DNA from: Halopseudomonas pelagia CL-AP6
GTDB lineage: Bacteria; Pseudomonadota; Gammaproteobacteria; Pseudomonadales; Pseudomonadaceae
DNA length: 32,500 nt
Direction: 5' to 3'
NCBI RefSeq assembly: GCF_000410875.1
Contig: NZ_AROI01000033.1
Location: forward strand, 1 to 32,500
In this document: positions 7,491 to 17,258 of the stretch, in pieces
Layout of the letters: every line of letters starts with the position of its first letter
How positions within the stretch are numbered: position 1 is the stretch's first letter
Program-made: the position numbers and the translations under genes
The notes under the pieces: model-generated
Told to the model about the DNA's origin: nothing
The model's database searches: none
Seen by the model: only the letters and a program-made list of their open reading frames with translations

Positions 7491-8414
7491 ATGAAAAAAG
7501 GTGTAATGCGCCCCGGTCACGTGCAGCTCCGCGTGCTCGATATGGATGCTGCGGTTAAACACTATACGGAGCTGATGGGGCTGATCGAAATGGATCGTGA
7601 CGAACAGGGCCGTGTCTATCTAAAAGCCTGGACGGAGGTCGACAAGTATTCGGTAGTGCTGCGTCCCGCAGACGAACCTGGCATGGACTTCATGGGATTC
7701 AAATGCGTTAGCGAAGAGGCGTTGGATGAGCTCCGTGCCGGACTGGTGGGGTTTGGCTGCGAAGTGCAGGACATCCCTGCCGGTGAGCTGCAGGACTGTG
7801 GCCGCCGGGTACGTTTCGTGGTGCCCACCGGGCACAGCTTCGAGTTGTTCGCGAATAAAAAACAGACCGGTAAATGGGGCGTCGGCAATCGGAATCCGGA
7901 GGCCTGGCCGCGCAATCTGGGCGGCATGCGAGCCACCCGTTTTGACCACTGCCTGCTGTACGGTCCGAACCTGTTGCAAACCTATGAGCTATTCCGGGAT
8001 GTGTTGGGCTTTGACTTGGCCGAACAGGTATTGACCCCGGATGGGACTCGCATAGCGCAGTTTCTTACCGTGAGTACCAAAGCTCACGACGTCGCTTTTA
8101 TCGAACATCCCGAGCCGAATAAGTTTCACCATGCATCGTTCTATCTGGATAACTGGAATGAGGTGCTGCGCGCGGCGGATCTGATCTCGATGACTGATAC
8201 CTCGATTGATATTGGCCCAACTCGCCATGGCCTCACTCATGGTCAGACCATTTACTTCTTTGACCCGTCCGGAAACCGCAACGAGGTGTTCGCCGGTGGC
8301 GACTACCACTACCCGGATCATGAGCCTGTGACCTGGGATGCCGGCGAACTGGGCAAAGCCATTTTCTACCACGACCGGGTTCTAAATGAACGGTTCCTGA
8401 CCGTACTGACCTGA
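7491..8414 (+). CDS. dmpB: Catechol 2,3-dioxygenase
   Basis: A 307-residue class I (VOC-fold) extradiol dioxygenase that cleaves catechol next to its hydroxyl groups to give 2-hydroxymuconic semialdehyde. The Fe(II) ligands H153, H214 and E265 fall at exactly the positions known for XylE/DmpB. Two-domain length is normal. A GAGG ribosome-binding site precedes the ATG. Lying directly downstream of its ferredoxin, it is the entry to the meta pathway. Confidence 0.97.
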   Translation: MKKGVMRPGHVQLRVLDMDAAVKHYTELMGLIEMDRDEQGRVYLKAWTEVDKYSVVLRPADEPGMDFMGFKCVSEEALDELRAGLVGFGCEVQDIPAGELQDCGRRVRFVVPTGHSFELFANKKQTGKWGVGNRNPEAWPRNLGGMRATRFDHCLLYGPNLLQTYELFRDVLGFDLAEQVLTPDGTRIAQFLTVSTKAHDVAFIEHPEPNKFHHASFYLDNWNEVLRAADLISMTDTSIDIGPTRHGLTHGQTIYFFDPSGNRNEVFAGGDYHYPDHEPVTWDAGELGKAIFYHDRVLNERFLTVLT

Positions 8415-8445
8415 TCTTTTTGTTTGTAACCAGGATTGCGCAGCT

Positions 8446-9906
8446 ATGAAAGACATCAAACATTTTATTAACGGCGAGTACGTCGGTTCGGCCAGCGGCA
8501 AGACCTTCGATAACGTCAATCCAGCCAATGGCCGGGTGCTGAGTCGCGTGCATGAAGCGGGCCGCGAGGAGGTAAACGCGGCTGTGGCAGCCGCTCGCGC
8601 AGCCTTCAAAGGGCCTTGGGGCCAGATGACGGTAGAGCAGCGAACAGCGATATTGCACAAGGTCGCAGATGGCATCAATGCACGTTTTGACGAGTTTCTC
8701 GACGCCGAATGCCAGGACACCGGCAAGCCGAGGACACTGGCCAGCCACATTGACATTCCCCGTGGTGCTGCCAACTTCAAGGTCTTCGCTGATCTGATCA
8801 AGAATGTGCCCACCGAGGCCTTCGAGATGCCTACGCCGGATGGGACTGGCGCATTGAACTACGGTATCCGACGGCCCAAGGGTGTCATCGGGGTAATCAG
8901 TCCGTGGAATTTACCGCTGCTGCTGATGACCTGGAAAGTTGGCCCGGCCCTGGCCTGCGGTAACACTGTGGTGGTCAAGCCCTCGGAAGAAACCCCCACT
9001 ACCACGGCGCTGCTGGGCGAGGTAATGAAAGCGGCTGGCGTCCCTGACGGGGTCTATAACGTGGTGCACGGTTTCGGCGGCAACTCTGCTGGCGCCTTCC
9101 TCACCGAGCACCCGGATGTAGATGCGTTCACCTTTACCGGTGAGACCGGCACCGGTGAAACCATCATGAAGGCGGCTGCCAAGGGTGTGCGCCAAGTATC
9201 ACTGGAACTGGGTGGCAAAAACGCCGCCATCGTCTTCGCCGATTGCGCTATGGACAAGGCCATCGAAGGCACGCTGCGCTCGGCCTTCGCCAACTGCGGT
9301 CAGGTGTGTTTGGGCACCGAGCGGGTGTATGTCGAGCGGTCGATCTTCGACGAATTCGTTTCTCGCCTAAAAGCCGGTGCGGAAAGTCTGGTGATCGGCC
9401 CGCCAGATGATGAAACCAGTAATTTCGGCCCACTGATCAGTCTCAAGCACCGCGAAAAGGTGCTGTCCTACTACCAAAAAGCCCGTGACGAGGGTGCCAC
9501 GGTGATTACCGGTGGCGGCGTACCGGATATGCCCGCTGAGCTGGCGCACGGTGCCTGGGTGCAGCCGACCATCTGGACCGGCCTGAAGGACGATTCGCCG
9601 GTAGTGACTGAAGAAATCTTCGGGCCCTGCTGCCATATCCGCCCGTTCGACAGCGAAGCCGAAGCCATCGCACTGGCCAACAGCCTGCCCTTTGGTCTGG
9701 CATCGGCAATCTGGAGCGAAAACGTGACTCGTGCGCACCGCGTAGCAGCGCAGGTCGAGGCCGGCATTGTCTGGGTCAACAGCTGGTTCCTGCGGGACCT
9801 GCGTACCTCCTTCGGTGGCAGCAAGCAGTCGGGTATCGGCCGCGAGGGGGGTGTGCACTCGTTGGAGTTCTACACCGAACTGAAAAACATCTGCATAAAG
9901 CTATGA
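8446..9906 (+). CDS. dmpC: 2-hydroxymuconic semialdehyde dehydrogenase
   Basis: A 486-residue NAD-dependent aldehyde dehydrogenase that oxidises the ring-fission product to 2-hydroxymuconate (4-oxalocrotonate), opening the oxidative branch. The oxyanion asparagine N155 (PWN), cofactor loop FTGETGTG, general base E254 (LELGGKN) and catalytic C288 (GQVC) are all present. Function within the ALDH superfamily is assigned from the neighbours dmpB and dmpD and from family resemblance. An AGGA sequence lies about 12 bases before the start. Confidence 0.95.
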   Translation: MKDIKHFINGEYVGSASGKTFDNVNPANGRVLSRVHEAGREEVNAAVAAARAAFKGPWGQMTVEQRTAILHKVADGINARFDEFLDAECQDTGKPRTLASHIDIPRGAANFKVFADLIKNVPTEAFEMPTPDGTGALNYGIRRPKGVIGVISPWNLPLLLMTWKVGPALACGNTVVVKPSEETPTTTALLGEVMKAAGVPDGVYNVVHGFGGNSAGAFLTEHPDVDAFTFTGETGTGETIMKAAAKGVRQVSLELGGKNAAIVFADCAMDKAIEGTLRSAFANCGQVCLGTERVYVERSIFDEFVSRLKAGAESLVIGPPDDETSNFGPLISLKHREKVLSYYQKARDEGATVITGGGVPDMPAELAHGAWVQPTIWTGLKDDSPVVTEEIFGPCCHIRPFDSEAEAIALANSLPFGLASAIWSENVTRAHRVAAQVEAGIVWVNSWFLRDLRTSFGGSKQSGIGREGGVHSLEFYTELKNICIKL

Positions 9907-9913
9907 GGCGGCC

Positions 9914-10780
9914 ATGAACGCACCACTGCATACCCAACCGAGCAGCCCTGAACTGGGCCGAGAAATTCTCGCCGCTGGTTATCGTACCAACGTCCACGAC
10001 AACGGTCAGGGTTTTCCGGTCATGTTGATTCACGGTTCTGGCCCTGGTGTTACGGCCTGGGCCAATTGGCGGCTGATCATACCGGAGTTGGCGCAACAGC
10101 GCCGCGTGGTGGCACCGGACATGCTCGGGTTCGGTTACAGCGAACGTCCGGAGTCGCCCGATTATTGCCGTGATACCTGGGTTGAGCATGCCATCGGCGT
10201 GCTGGATGCGCTTGGCATCGAGCAGGCCGACCTGGTTGGCAACTCCTTCGGCGGTGGTATCGCCCTGGCGCTGGCGATCAAGTATCCCCAGCGTGTGCGG
10301 CGACTGGTGCTGATGGGGAGCGTCGGCGTCAGCTTCCCCATTACCAAGGGCCTGGATGAGGTCTGGGGTTACGAGCCGTCCTTCGCCAGCATGCGCCGGC
10401 TGATGGATGTATTTGCCTATGATCGCAATCTGGTGACCGACGAACTGGCCGAGCTGCGCTATCAGGCCAGTATTCGTCCTGGCTTTCAGGAGTCGTTTGC
10501 GCAGATGTTCCCGGCACCTCGTCAGCGCTGGGTTGATGGCCTGGCCAGCGACCCGGCGGCGATACGCGCTGTGGGCCACGAGACGCTGGTCGTCCATGGC
10601 CGTGAAGATCTGGTGATTCCGTTACAGGCCTCGCTGGAACTGGCCAATTTGATCGAGCGCGCACAGCTGCACGTGTTCGGCCAGTGCGGACATTGGACCC
10701 AAATTGAACATGCCGGTCGTTTCGCGCGACTGGTCAATGACTTCCTCAATGAAGCGGACGCCGCTACAGGAGCGTATTGA
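9914..10780 (+). CDS. dmpD: 2-hydroxymuconic semialdehyde hydrolase
   Basis: A 288-residue alpha/beta-hydrolase cleaving the C-C bond of the ring-fission product to 2-hydroxypenta-2,4-dienoate and formate (or another acid from substituted catechols). The oxyanion region HGSGPG at 40-45, nucleophile S111 in GNSFGG, D232 and H260 give a complete triad. This is the hydrolytic branch, needed mainly for ketone ring-fission products of alkylcatechols. It starts seven bases after dmpC and ends two bases before dmpE. Confidence 0.95.
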   Translation: MNAPLHTQPSSPELGREILAAGYRTNVHDNGQGFPVMLIHGSGPGVTAWANWRLIIPELAQQRRVVAPDMLGFGYSERPESPDYCRDTWVEHAIGVLDALGIEQADLVGNSFGGGIALALAIKYPQRVRRLVLMGSVGVSFPITKGLDEVWGYEPSFASMRRLMDVFAYDRNLVTDELAELRYQASIRPGFQESFAQMFPAPRQRWVDGLASDPAAIRAVGHETLVVHGREDLVIPLQASLELANLIERAQLHVFGQCGHWTQIEHAGRFARLVNDFLNEADAATGAY

Positions 10781-10782
10781 CA

Positions 10783-11568
10783 ATGGAACAGCAACAGATC
10801 GAACAACTTGGCGATGAGCTCTATCAAGCCATGCTCAAACGGGAAATGGTCAGCCCGCTGACCAGTCGTGGCTTCGACATCAGTGTCGATGACGCCTATC
10901 ACATTTCTCTACGCATGCTGCAACGGCGTCTTGACGCTGGCGAACGAGTGATCGGCAAGAAGATCGGCGTTACCAGCAAGGCAGTGCAGAACATGCTCAA
11001 TGTGCATCAGCCGGACTTCGGCTATCTGACCGACAGTATGGTTTACAACAGCGGGGAGGCGGTACCGATCAGCCAGCGGCTGATCCAGCCCCGCGCCGAG
11101 GGCGAAATCGCCTTCATCCTGAAGAAAGATTTGACCGGCCCAGGCGTGACCAATGCTGAGGTGCTGGCCGCCACCGAGTGCGTGATGCCGTGTTTCGAGA
11201 TCGTCGATTCGCGCATTCAGGACTGGAAGATCGCAATCGAGGATACCGTATCCGACAACGCCTCCTGTGGACTCTTTGTGCTGGGTGATCAAGCGGTATC
11301 CCCGCGCAAGATCGACCTGGTGACCTGCGGCATGGTGGTGGAGAAGAATGGCCAGGTGCTTAGCACCGGCGCCGGCGCGGCAGCACTGGGTTCGCCAGTC
11401 AATTGTGTGGCCTGGCTGGCGAATACCCTGGGTAGGTTTGGTATGTCACTGAAAGCCGGCGAGGTCATCCTCTCCGGTTCACTGGTACCGCTGGAGCCGG
11501 TCAAGGCCGGTGACTTCATGCGCGTGGATATCGGTGGCATGGGCAGCGCCAGCGTGAGATTCGTTTGA
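10783..11568 (+). CDS. dmpE: 2-hydroxypenta-2,4-dienoate (2-oxopent-4-enoate) hydratase
   Basis: A 261-residue fumarylacetoacetate-hydrolase-fold hydratase that adds water to 2-hydroxypentadienoate to give 4-hydroxy-2-oxovalerate. It is homologous to dmpH in this operon (shared NGQVLSTGAGAAALG-type segment) and acts with that decarboxylase as a complex in the family. The ATG at 10783 is used: AGGAG (10768-10772) is 10 bases upstream, whereas a TTG at 10777 would be too close. The resulting 261 residues fit the family. Confidence 0.94.
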   Translation: MEQQQIEQLGDELYQAMLKREMVSPLTSRGFDISVDDAYHISLRMLQRRLDAGERVIGKKIGVTSKAVQNMLNVHQPDFGYLTDSMVYNSGEAVPISQRLIQPRAEGEIAFILKKDLTGPGVTNAEVLAATECVMPCFEIVDSRIQDWKIAIEDTVSDNASCGLFVLGDQAVSPRKIDLVTCGMVVEKNGQVLSTGAGAAALGSPVNCVAWLANTLGRFGMSLKAGEVILSGSLVPLEPVKAGDFMRVDIGGMGSASVRFV

Positions 11569-11622
11569 CCCCCATTGCGGGTCGTTAGCACAAACAGCAT
11601 TCGCCCTAGAGGGTAATACATC

Positions 11623-12567
11623 ATGAGCAAGAAACTGAAAGCCGCGATCATCGGTTCGGGCAATATCGGCACCGACCTGATGATCAAGATTTTGCGTAAC
11701 AGCCAGCATATCGCCATGGGCGCGATGGTCGGTATCGATCCGAAGTCTGACGGCCTGGCCCGCGCTGCACGCATGGGCGTAGCCACGACGGCTGAAGGCG
11801 TGGACGGTTTGGTGAAGATGCCGGAGTTTAGCGACATCGACTTTATCTTTGATGCCACCTCAGCCGGTGCGCACAGGCACAACGAGGTGTTTCTGCGCGG
11901 CCACAAGCCGAGCCTGCGCATCATCGACCTGACCCCGGCGGCCATCGGCCCTTACTGTGTGCCGGTGGTGAATTTGGAACAGAATATCAACGAAACCAAC
12001 GTCAACATGGTTACCTGCGGTGGTCAGGCGACGATTCCGATGGTTGCCGCTGTGTCTCGCGTGGCCAAGGTGCATTACGGCGAAATTGTCGCCTCGATCA
12101 GCAGCAAGTCCGCTGGCCCGGGTACCCGCGCCAATATCGACGAGTTCACCGAAACCACCGCCAAGGCCATTGAAGTGGTGGGTGGTGCCAAGCGCGGCAA
12201 GGCGATCATCATCATGAACCCGGCCGAGCCGCCGCTGATTATGCGCGACACCGTGTATGTGCTCAGTGAGCTGGCCGATCAGGCTGCAGTTGAAGCCTCG
12301 GTGGAAGAAATGGTTCAGGCGGTGAACAGCTACGTGCCGGGCTATCGCTTGAAGCAAAAAGTCCAGTTCGATGTTATCCCCGAAGACCAGCCGCTGAACA
12401 TCCCCGGCCTCGGTCACCTGAGCGGGCTGAAGACCTCGATCTTTCTCGAAGTCGAAGGCGCCGCCCATTACCTGCCGGCCTACGCCGGTAATCTCGACAT
12501 CATGACCTCCGCAGCGCTGGCGACTGCCGAGCGTATGGCGCAGTCGATGAACCAGGCCAAGGCTTAA
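11623..12567 (+). CDS. dmpF: Acetaldehyde dehydrogenase (acylating)
   Basis: A 314-residue NAD- and CoA-dependent enzyme converting acetaldehyde to acetyl-CoA. The Rossmann motif GSGNIG (11-16) and catalytic C132 (MVTCGG) are visible. In this family it forms a heterotetramer with DmpG, and acetaldehyde is channelled between the active sites. Upstream is a 54-base gap with GAGGG near the start codon. dmpG follows after 11 bases. Confidence 0.96.
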   Translation: MSKKLKAAIIGSGNIGTDLMIKILRNSQHIAMGAMVGIDPKSDGLARAARMGVATTAEGVDGLVKMPEFSDIDFIFDATSAGAHRHNEVFLRGHKPSLRIIDLTPAAIGPYCVPVVNLEQNINETNVNMVTCGGQATIPMVAAVSRVAKVHYGEIVASISSKSAGPGTRANIDEFTETTAKAIEVVGGAKRGKAIIIMNPAEPPLIMRDTVYVLSELADQAAVEASVEEMVQAVNSYVPGYRLKQKVQFDVIPEDQPLNIPGLGHLSGLKTSIFLEVEGAAHYLPAYAGNLDIMTSAALATAERMAQSMNQAKA

Positions 12568-12578
12568 GGAGCTCCGTC

Positions 12579-13616
12579 ATGACATTTAATCCCGGCAAGA
12601 AACTCTATATCTCCGACGTCACCCTGCGCGACGGCAGCCATGCCATCCGCCACCAGTATTCGATCAAGAACGTGCAGGACATCGCCCGTGCCCTGGACCA
12701 GGCCAAGGTCGACTCCATCGAAGTGGCCCACGGTGATGGCCTGCAGGGCTCCAGCTTCAACTACGGCTTTGGTGCACATACCGACCTGGAGTGGATCGAA
12801 GCAGTGGCCGAAGTGATCAGCCACGCTAAGATTGCCACGCTGCTGCTGCCTGGTATCGGTACCACCCATGATCTGGATAACGCCTATAGCGCCGGCGCAC
12901 GCATTGTTCGCGTAGCCACTCATTGCACCGAGGCCGATGTCTCGAAACAGCATATCGAACATGCGAGAAAACTCGGTATGGACACCGTCGGCTTTCTGAT
13001 GATGAGCCACATGCAAACCCCGCAGGGCCTGGCGCAACAGGCGAAGATGATGGAAGACTACGGCGCGACCTGCCTGTACGTGGTCGACTCTGGCGGCGCA
13101 ATGAGCATGCAGGACATTCGCGATCGGTTTCGTGCGCTGAAAGAGGTGCTCAAGCCCGAGACCCATACCGGTATGCACGCTCACCACAACCTCAGTCTGG
13201 GTGTGGCCAACTCCATTGTCGCGGTAGAAGAAGGCTGTGACCGGATCGACGCCAGCCTGGCCGGCATGGGCGCCGGCGCCGGTAACGCACCGTTGGAGGT
13301 TTTCATCGCCGCAGCCGAACGGTTGGGCTGGGAACACGGCACCGATCTCTACACCTTGATGGATGCAGCCGACGATATCGTGCGGCCCTTACAGGACCGC
13401 CCGGTGCGGGTCGACCGCGAAACCCTGGCACTGGGTTATGCCGGGGTTTATTCAAGCTTTCTGCGGCACTCTGAAGTGGCCGCAGCAAAATACGGCCTCA
13501 AGGCCGTGGATATTCTCGTCGAGCTGGGCAAGCGGCGCATGGTCGGTGGTCAGGAAGACATGATCGTTGACGTGGCGCTGGATCTGTTGGCCGCCCGTAA
13601 GGAGCTTTCAGCATGA
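12579..13616 (+). CDS. dmpG: 4-hydroxy-2-oxovalerate aldolase
   Basis: A 345-residue metal-dependent class II aldolase of the HMGL-like TIM-barrel family, splitting 4-hydroxy-2-oxovalerate into pyruvate and acetaldehyde. R17 and D18 (TLRDG), H21, H200 and H202 (MHAHHN) match the known catalytic and manganese-binding positions. A strong AAGGAG site precedes the start. Its stop overlaps the dmpH start (ATGA). Confidence 0.96.
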   Translation: MTFNPGKKLYISDVTLRDGSHAIRHQYSIKNVQDIARALDQAKVDSIEVAHGDGLQGSSFNYGFGAHTDLEWIEAVAEVISHAKIATLLLPGIGTTHDLDNAYSAGARIVRVATHCTEADVSKQHIEHARKLGMDTVGFLMMSHMQTPQGLAQQAKMMEDYGATCLYVVDSGGAMSMQDIRDRFRALKEVLKPETHTGMHAHHNLSLGVANSIVAVEEGCDRIDASLAGMGAGAGNAPLEVFIAAAERLGWEHGTDLYTLMDAADDIVRPLQDRPVRVDRETLALGYAGVYSSFLRHSEVAAAKYGLKAVDILVELGKRRMVGGQEDMIVDVALDLLAARKELSA

Positions 13617-14416
13617 AAGAGCAACAACGTACCCTGACCCGTGAACAGGTGTTGGCGCTGGCCGAGCATGTGGAAAACGCCGAGCTGAACCGCCAGGACA
13701 TTACCAAGATCACCAACGACTACCCGGACATGACCTTTGCCGACGCCTACGATATTCAGTGGGAAATCCGTCGCCGCAAGGAAGCCCGTGGCAACAAGGT
13801 GGTCGGTTTGAAAATGGGCCTGACTTCCTGGGCAAAGATGGCGCAGATGGGTGTTGAAACGCCAATATACGGCTTTTTGGCCGATTATTTCAGCGTGCCG
13901 GACGGTGGCGTGGTGAATACCGCGGAGTTGATTCATCCGAAGATCGAGGCGGAGATTTCCTTTGTCACCAAAGCTCCCCTGAAAGGGCCGGGTTGCCATA
14001 TCGGTGATGTGCTCGCTGCGACCGACTATGTAGTACCCACGGTCGAGGTGATCGACTCGCGCTACGAGAATTTTAAGTTCGACCTGATCAGCGTAGTGGC
14101 CGACAACGCTTCTTCAACGCGCTTTATCACCGGTGGTCAGATGGCCAGTGTCGAGGACGTCGACCTGAAGAACTTTGGCGTAGTAGTCGAGAAGAATGGT
14201 GAGGTAGTGGATGTCGGTGCAGGCGCCGCAGTACTTGGGCACCCAGCCTCCAGCGTGGCCATGCTGGCCAATCTGCTGGCCGAGCGGGGCGAGCATATCC
14301 CGGCTGGCACATTCATCATGACCGGAGGCATCACCGCTGCGATCTCGGTACAAGCCGGGGACAATATCACCGTACGTTATCAGGGGCTGGGTAGCGTTTC
14401 AGCCCGCTTTGTCTGA
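13613..14416 (+). CDS. dmpH: 4-oxalocrotonate (2-oxohex-3-enedioate) decarboxylase
   Basis: A 267-residue protein of the same fold as DmpE (EIEA and [10 protein letters not shown] segments) that decarboxylates 2-oxo-3-hexenedioate to 2-hydroxypentadienoate. Members of this family form a complex with the hydratase so that the unstable dienol is passed on. The pairing with dmpE and the adjacent tautomerase fix which paralogue is which. It overlaps dmpG by four bases. Confidence 0.94.
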   Translation: MKEQQRTLTREQVLALAEHVENAELNRQDITKITNDYPDMTFADAYDIQWEIRRRKEARGNKVVGLKMGLTSWAKMAQMGVETPIYGFLADYFSVPDGGVVNTAELIHPKIEAEISFVTKAPLKGPGCHIGDVLAATDYVVPTVEVIDSRYENFKFDLISVVADNASSTRFITGGQMASVEDVDLKNFGVVVEKNGEVVDVGAGAAVLGHPASSVAMLANLLAERGEHIPAGTFIMTGGITAAISVQAGDNITVRYQGLGSVSARFV

Positions 14417-14427
14417 GGGGACTGATT

Positions 14428-14619
14428 ATGCCAATTGCACAACTGCATATTCTCGAAGGGCGTACCGACGAGCAAAAGGAAGTGCTGATCCGCGAAGTCA
14501 GCAATGCGATTGCCCGTGCGCTGGATGCGCCGCTGCCGAGTATCAGGGTCATCATTAGTGAAATGCCCAAAGCGCACTTCGGTATCGGTGGTGAACCGGC
14601 CAGCAAGGTCAGGCGCTGA
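14428..14619 (+). CDS. dmpI: 4-oxalocrotonate tautomerase
   Basis: A 63-codon protein giving a 62-residue tautomerase after Met removal. The catalytic N-terminal proline (MPIAQLH), R11, R39 and F50 (mature numbering) all match 4-oxalocrotonate tautomerase. It interconverts 2-hydroxymuconate and 2-oxo-3-hexenedioate for DmpH. A GAGGGG site lies upstream. Its TGA overlaps the ATG of the next gene (TGATG), so that gene is likely translationally coupled to it. Confidence 0.96.
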   Translation: MPIAQLHILEGRTDEQKEVLIREVSNAIARALDAPLPSIRVIISEMPKAHFGIGGEPASKVRR

Positions 14620-15350
14620 TGATCGGCGTGGGCTTGCAGCAACCGGTAACGCACAAGCGCTTGCCGGTGTTGTATTTATCCTGCCGCGATAGTCTAGCTG
14701 ATGCGCCTCGCCCGCTATCACTCATCGGCAGACTGGTCGACTCCAACAATCGGATTGACGCGGTGGTGTTTATCACCGCCAGCGCCGATTCGGGCCAGCC
14801 GCAATTACTTGGTCCCGCCACCGCCGGACGTTTCAAGGGTCAGTTGAGCGCAATACTGTCCAAACTGGGGTGTCCGCTGGCCCGCCATGGAAACACTTCT
14901 ACGAGCGTAGAGGCTTTGGTGTCGATGTTGTTCGAGCAAACGCCAGTCGATTATATCGAGCTGCGCCTGAGCGTCGCTATGAGCATGGAGCAGTGCCGCG
15001 AGCTGGGCCAAGCTCTGCAAGGCTGGCGTGAATCTAAGGTGTTACTGGTCTGTCTTGATCAGGTACCGCTCGATGTTGAGCCGCAGCGCTATCGCAGCCC
15101 GCATGACCCTTACTGGCGCAATCTGATGAATCAATGGGTAGATGAACAGCGATGGTATGAGGCCCTATCGGATAGTGCACTCCAGGCGCACCCCAGTCCT
15201 GAGAATCGGCAGCGCAGCCTGGATGATGCGTCATTGTGCCTGTTGCATGCGGCATTCGGTTTGGGCGGTCTGCGATTACCCGAGCGCCTGTTCGGATTTG
15301 ATCTGGACGATAATCAGCGCGCGCTATCAGGTTATGGCTGGATGAACTGA
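14619..15350 (+). CDS. Degenerate LigB/DODA-type extradiol dioxygenase-like protein, metal ligands lost
   Basis: A 243-residue protein with no obvious intact motif that aligns by eye along its length with class III extradiol dioxygenases of the LigB/DODA type, using my recollection of E. coli YgiD. Matching blocks are the N-terminal strand RLPVLYLS (where the family has a conserved SHGSP/GHGSP), AVVFITAS (SAHW), the SMLFEQTPVDYIEL to LGQALQGWR region, and NQWVDEQRWYEALSDS leading into a HPSPE segment near 191-195. The positions that normally carry metal-binding or catalytic histidines read C22, S55, T95 and about L151, so dioxygenase activity is unlikely. The frame is intact and overlaps the dmpI stop by one base. 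A structural, regulatory or chaperone role for the pathway is possible but only speculation. The family assignment is an inference. Confidence 0.7.
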   Translation: MIGVGLQQPVTHKRLPVLYLSCRDSLADAPRPLSLIGRLVDSNNRIDAVVFITASADSGQPQLLGPATAGRFKGQLSAILSKLGCPLARHGNTSTSVEALVSMLFEQTPVDYIELRLSVAMSMEQCRELGQALQGWRESKVLLVCLDQVPLDVEPQRYRSPHDPYWRNLMNQWVDEQRWYEALSDSALQAHPSPENRQRSLDDASLCLLHAAFGLGGLRLPERLFGFDLDDNQRALSGYGWMN

Positions 15351-15352
15351 GC

Positions 15353-15408
15353 TGCACGGCCAGATAACTGAGCGCATTTGTGCTCACGTTTTGCGCTATG
15401 ACCGTGCA
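15353..15408 (+). repeat. Nested inverted repeats after the dmp operon
   Basis: TGCACGG (15353-15359) pairs with CCGTGCA (15402-15408). Inside are GAGC and GCTC arms around an eight-base loop. No T-run follows, so termination is doubtful. It starts three bases after the last dmp-linked stop codon and may mark the 3' end of that mRNA. Confidence 0.35.
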
Positions 15409-15499
15409 TATCCGGCATGGATTTGTCTTCTCGGCAAGCATAGGGCGCGCTACCTTCACTGCATAGACAAGAACAACATCACTCCTGTGGAGGCGTGCC

Positions 15500-17191
15500 G
15501 TGAATGCAGAATTGCGCTGGTTTAAGTCCTACCCCGAATCCATCCATTGGGATGCACCCTTGCCAGCGCAGCCAGTCTGGGGGTTGCTGGCGGCGGCGGT
15601 TGCCGAGTTCCCTGATAATCCGGCTATCGATTTTCTCGGCCACAAGCTCAGTTATCGCCAACTCGATCAGTTAGTCGCGCGCGCGGCCAAAGGCTTTCAG
15701 GCGCTGGGCGTTAAGCCGGGCATACATGTGGGCATTTACTTGCCGAATTGCCCGCATTATTTTATTACTTTTCTTGGCGTGCTGCGTGCGGGTGGCACCG
15801 TGGTCAACTATTCGCCGCTGGATGCCGAGCGCACGTTGGCGCACAAAATTGAGGACAGCGAAACCGATCTCATGGTTACGCTGGATCTGGCGGCTTTTTA
15901 TCCGAAAATCGTCGGCCTGCTTGACGCTACCCGGCTGAAAACGCTGGTAGTCGGCCAACTCACCGAGTTCTGCGGCGCGAGCTGCGATGCTCAGGAAGGT
16001 CAGTTGGGACCCTCAGCGGCGGTGAACTTCACTGCCGACTGTCATGCGTTCTCAGCGGTGCTGGATAACGATGGCCAATTTGTTGCCTACCCGATTGATG
16101 ATCCAGCAAGCACATTGGCGGTATTGCAATACACCGGGGGCACGACTGGTCTGCCGAAAGGCGCCATGCTCACCCATGGCAATCTGACTAGTTCCTGTGC
16201 GCAGCTACAGGCTATTCTCGACAGTTCATTGCAGCCTGGCCAGGAGCGGGTCCTGGCCGTACTTCCGCCTTTTCATATCTATGCACTGATGATCAACATG
16301 CTGTTCAGTTTGCGGCTGGCGTCAGAGGTGTACCTGCACCCGCGCTTCGATGCCGAAACAGTGCTGCGCGAGATCCATAACAGCCGTATTACTACCTTTC
16401 CCGGTGTGCCGACCATGTTTATCGGCCTGCTGGCCCACCCCTTGACCCAGGAGCTGGATCTAACGTCTTTGAAAATGTGCAACTCCGGCGGTGCGCCATT
16501 ACCGCTGGATGTGCAACAGCGCTATCAGGAGGTTGCTGGTTGCGCATTGCGCGAAGGCTGGGGCATGACTGAAACCACCACCAGCGGTACTTTCACACCC
16601 AAGGAGGCCGTGCCGCATCCAGGCTCCTGTGGTTTGCCGGTGCCTGGAGCACGCATCAAGATCGTTCCGCTTGATGGCGCAGAGGGTGAGCTTCCCGTTG
16701 GCGAGAAAGGCGAGGTCTGCATCGCTGGGCCCAATGTCACTGCCGGTTACTGGAAACGCCCGGATGCGACGGCAGAAGCCATGACTGCGGATGGCTTTCT
16801 GCGTACGGGGGATGTCGGTTACATGGATGAAGATGGCTGGGTGTATATCGTCGACCGTACCAAGGACATGATCCTGTGCAGCGGTTACAACGTCTATCCG
16901 CGCACCATCGAGGAAGCCATTTACGAGCACTCTGCAGTTGAAGAGGTGTCTGTCATTGGTGTGGATGATCCCTATCGCGGGCAGGCGCCCAAAGCGTTTA
17001 TCAAGCTCAAGGCCGGTGCCGAGGCATTCGACTTTGCTACCTTGCAGGCCTTTCTTGAGCCACGGTTGGGCAAGCATGAGCGTCTTCAGGCAATGGACAT
17101 TCGCGACGCGCTACCCAAGACCCCGGTGGGCAAACTATCCAAGAAGGAGTTGGTAGAGGAGGAGCGTCAGCGGCAGCAAGGCGCATGCTGA
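15500..17191 (+). CDS. AMP-forming acyl-CoA ligase, substrate unknown
   Basis: A 563-residue member of the ANL superfamily that would activate a carboxylic acid as acyl-AMP and then acyl-CoA. Motifs in order: phosphate-binding loop YTGGTTGLPKG near 211-221, GWGMTET near 353-359, TGD near 435, DRTKD near 451-455 with the hinge, and the C-terminal lysine motif PKTPVGKLSKKEL near 539-551. Overall it resembles long-chain fatty acid or dicarboxylate CoA ligases. The GTG start at 15500 is chosen for GGAGG (15489-15493) six bases upstream. It is 149 bases from the dmp-linked genes, on the same strand. The meta pathway already ends in acetyl-CoA without such an enzyme, so a link to phenol catabolism is not established. 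Confidence 0.85.
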   Translation: MNAELRWFKSYPESIHWDAPLPAQPVWGLLAAAVAEFPDNPAIDFLGHKLSYRQLDQLVARAAKGFQALGVKPGIHVGIYLPNCPHYFITFLGVLRAGGTVVNYSPLDAERTLAHKIEDSETDLMVTLDLAAFYPKIVGLLDATRLKTLVVGQLTEFCGASCDAQEGQLGPSAAVNFTADCHAFSAVLDNDGQFVAYPIDDPASTLAVLQYTGGTTGLPKGAMLTHGNLTSSCAQLQAILDSSLQPGQERVLAVLPPFHIYALMINMLFSLRLASEVYLHPRFDAETVLREIHNSRITTFPGVPTMFIGLLAHPLTQELDLTSLKMCNSGGAPLPLDVQQRYQEVAGCALREGWGMTETTTSGTFTPKEAVPHPGSCGLPVPGARIKIVPLDGAEGELPVGEKGEVCIAGPNVTAGYWKRPDATAEAMTADGFLRTGDVGYMDEDGWVYIVDRTKDMILCSGYNVYPRTIEEAIYEHSAVEEVSVIGVDDPYRGQAPKAFIKLKAGAEAFDFATLQAFLEPRLGKHERLQAMDIRDALPKTPVGKLSKKELVEEERQRQQGAC

Positions 17192-17258
17192 GGCGCTAGT
17201 CGTGCGGCGGCCTTTGCACCATAATAGCCGCCCGAGACATTTCAAGGTATAGCTCATC

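Noticed and set aside
9776..10597. Minus-strand open frame opposite dmpC and dmpD (273 codons)
   Set aside because: It overlaps two well-supported enzymes and shows no family features.
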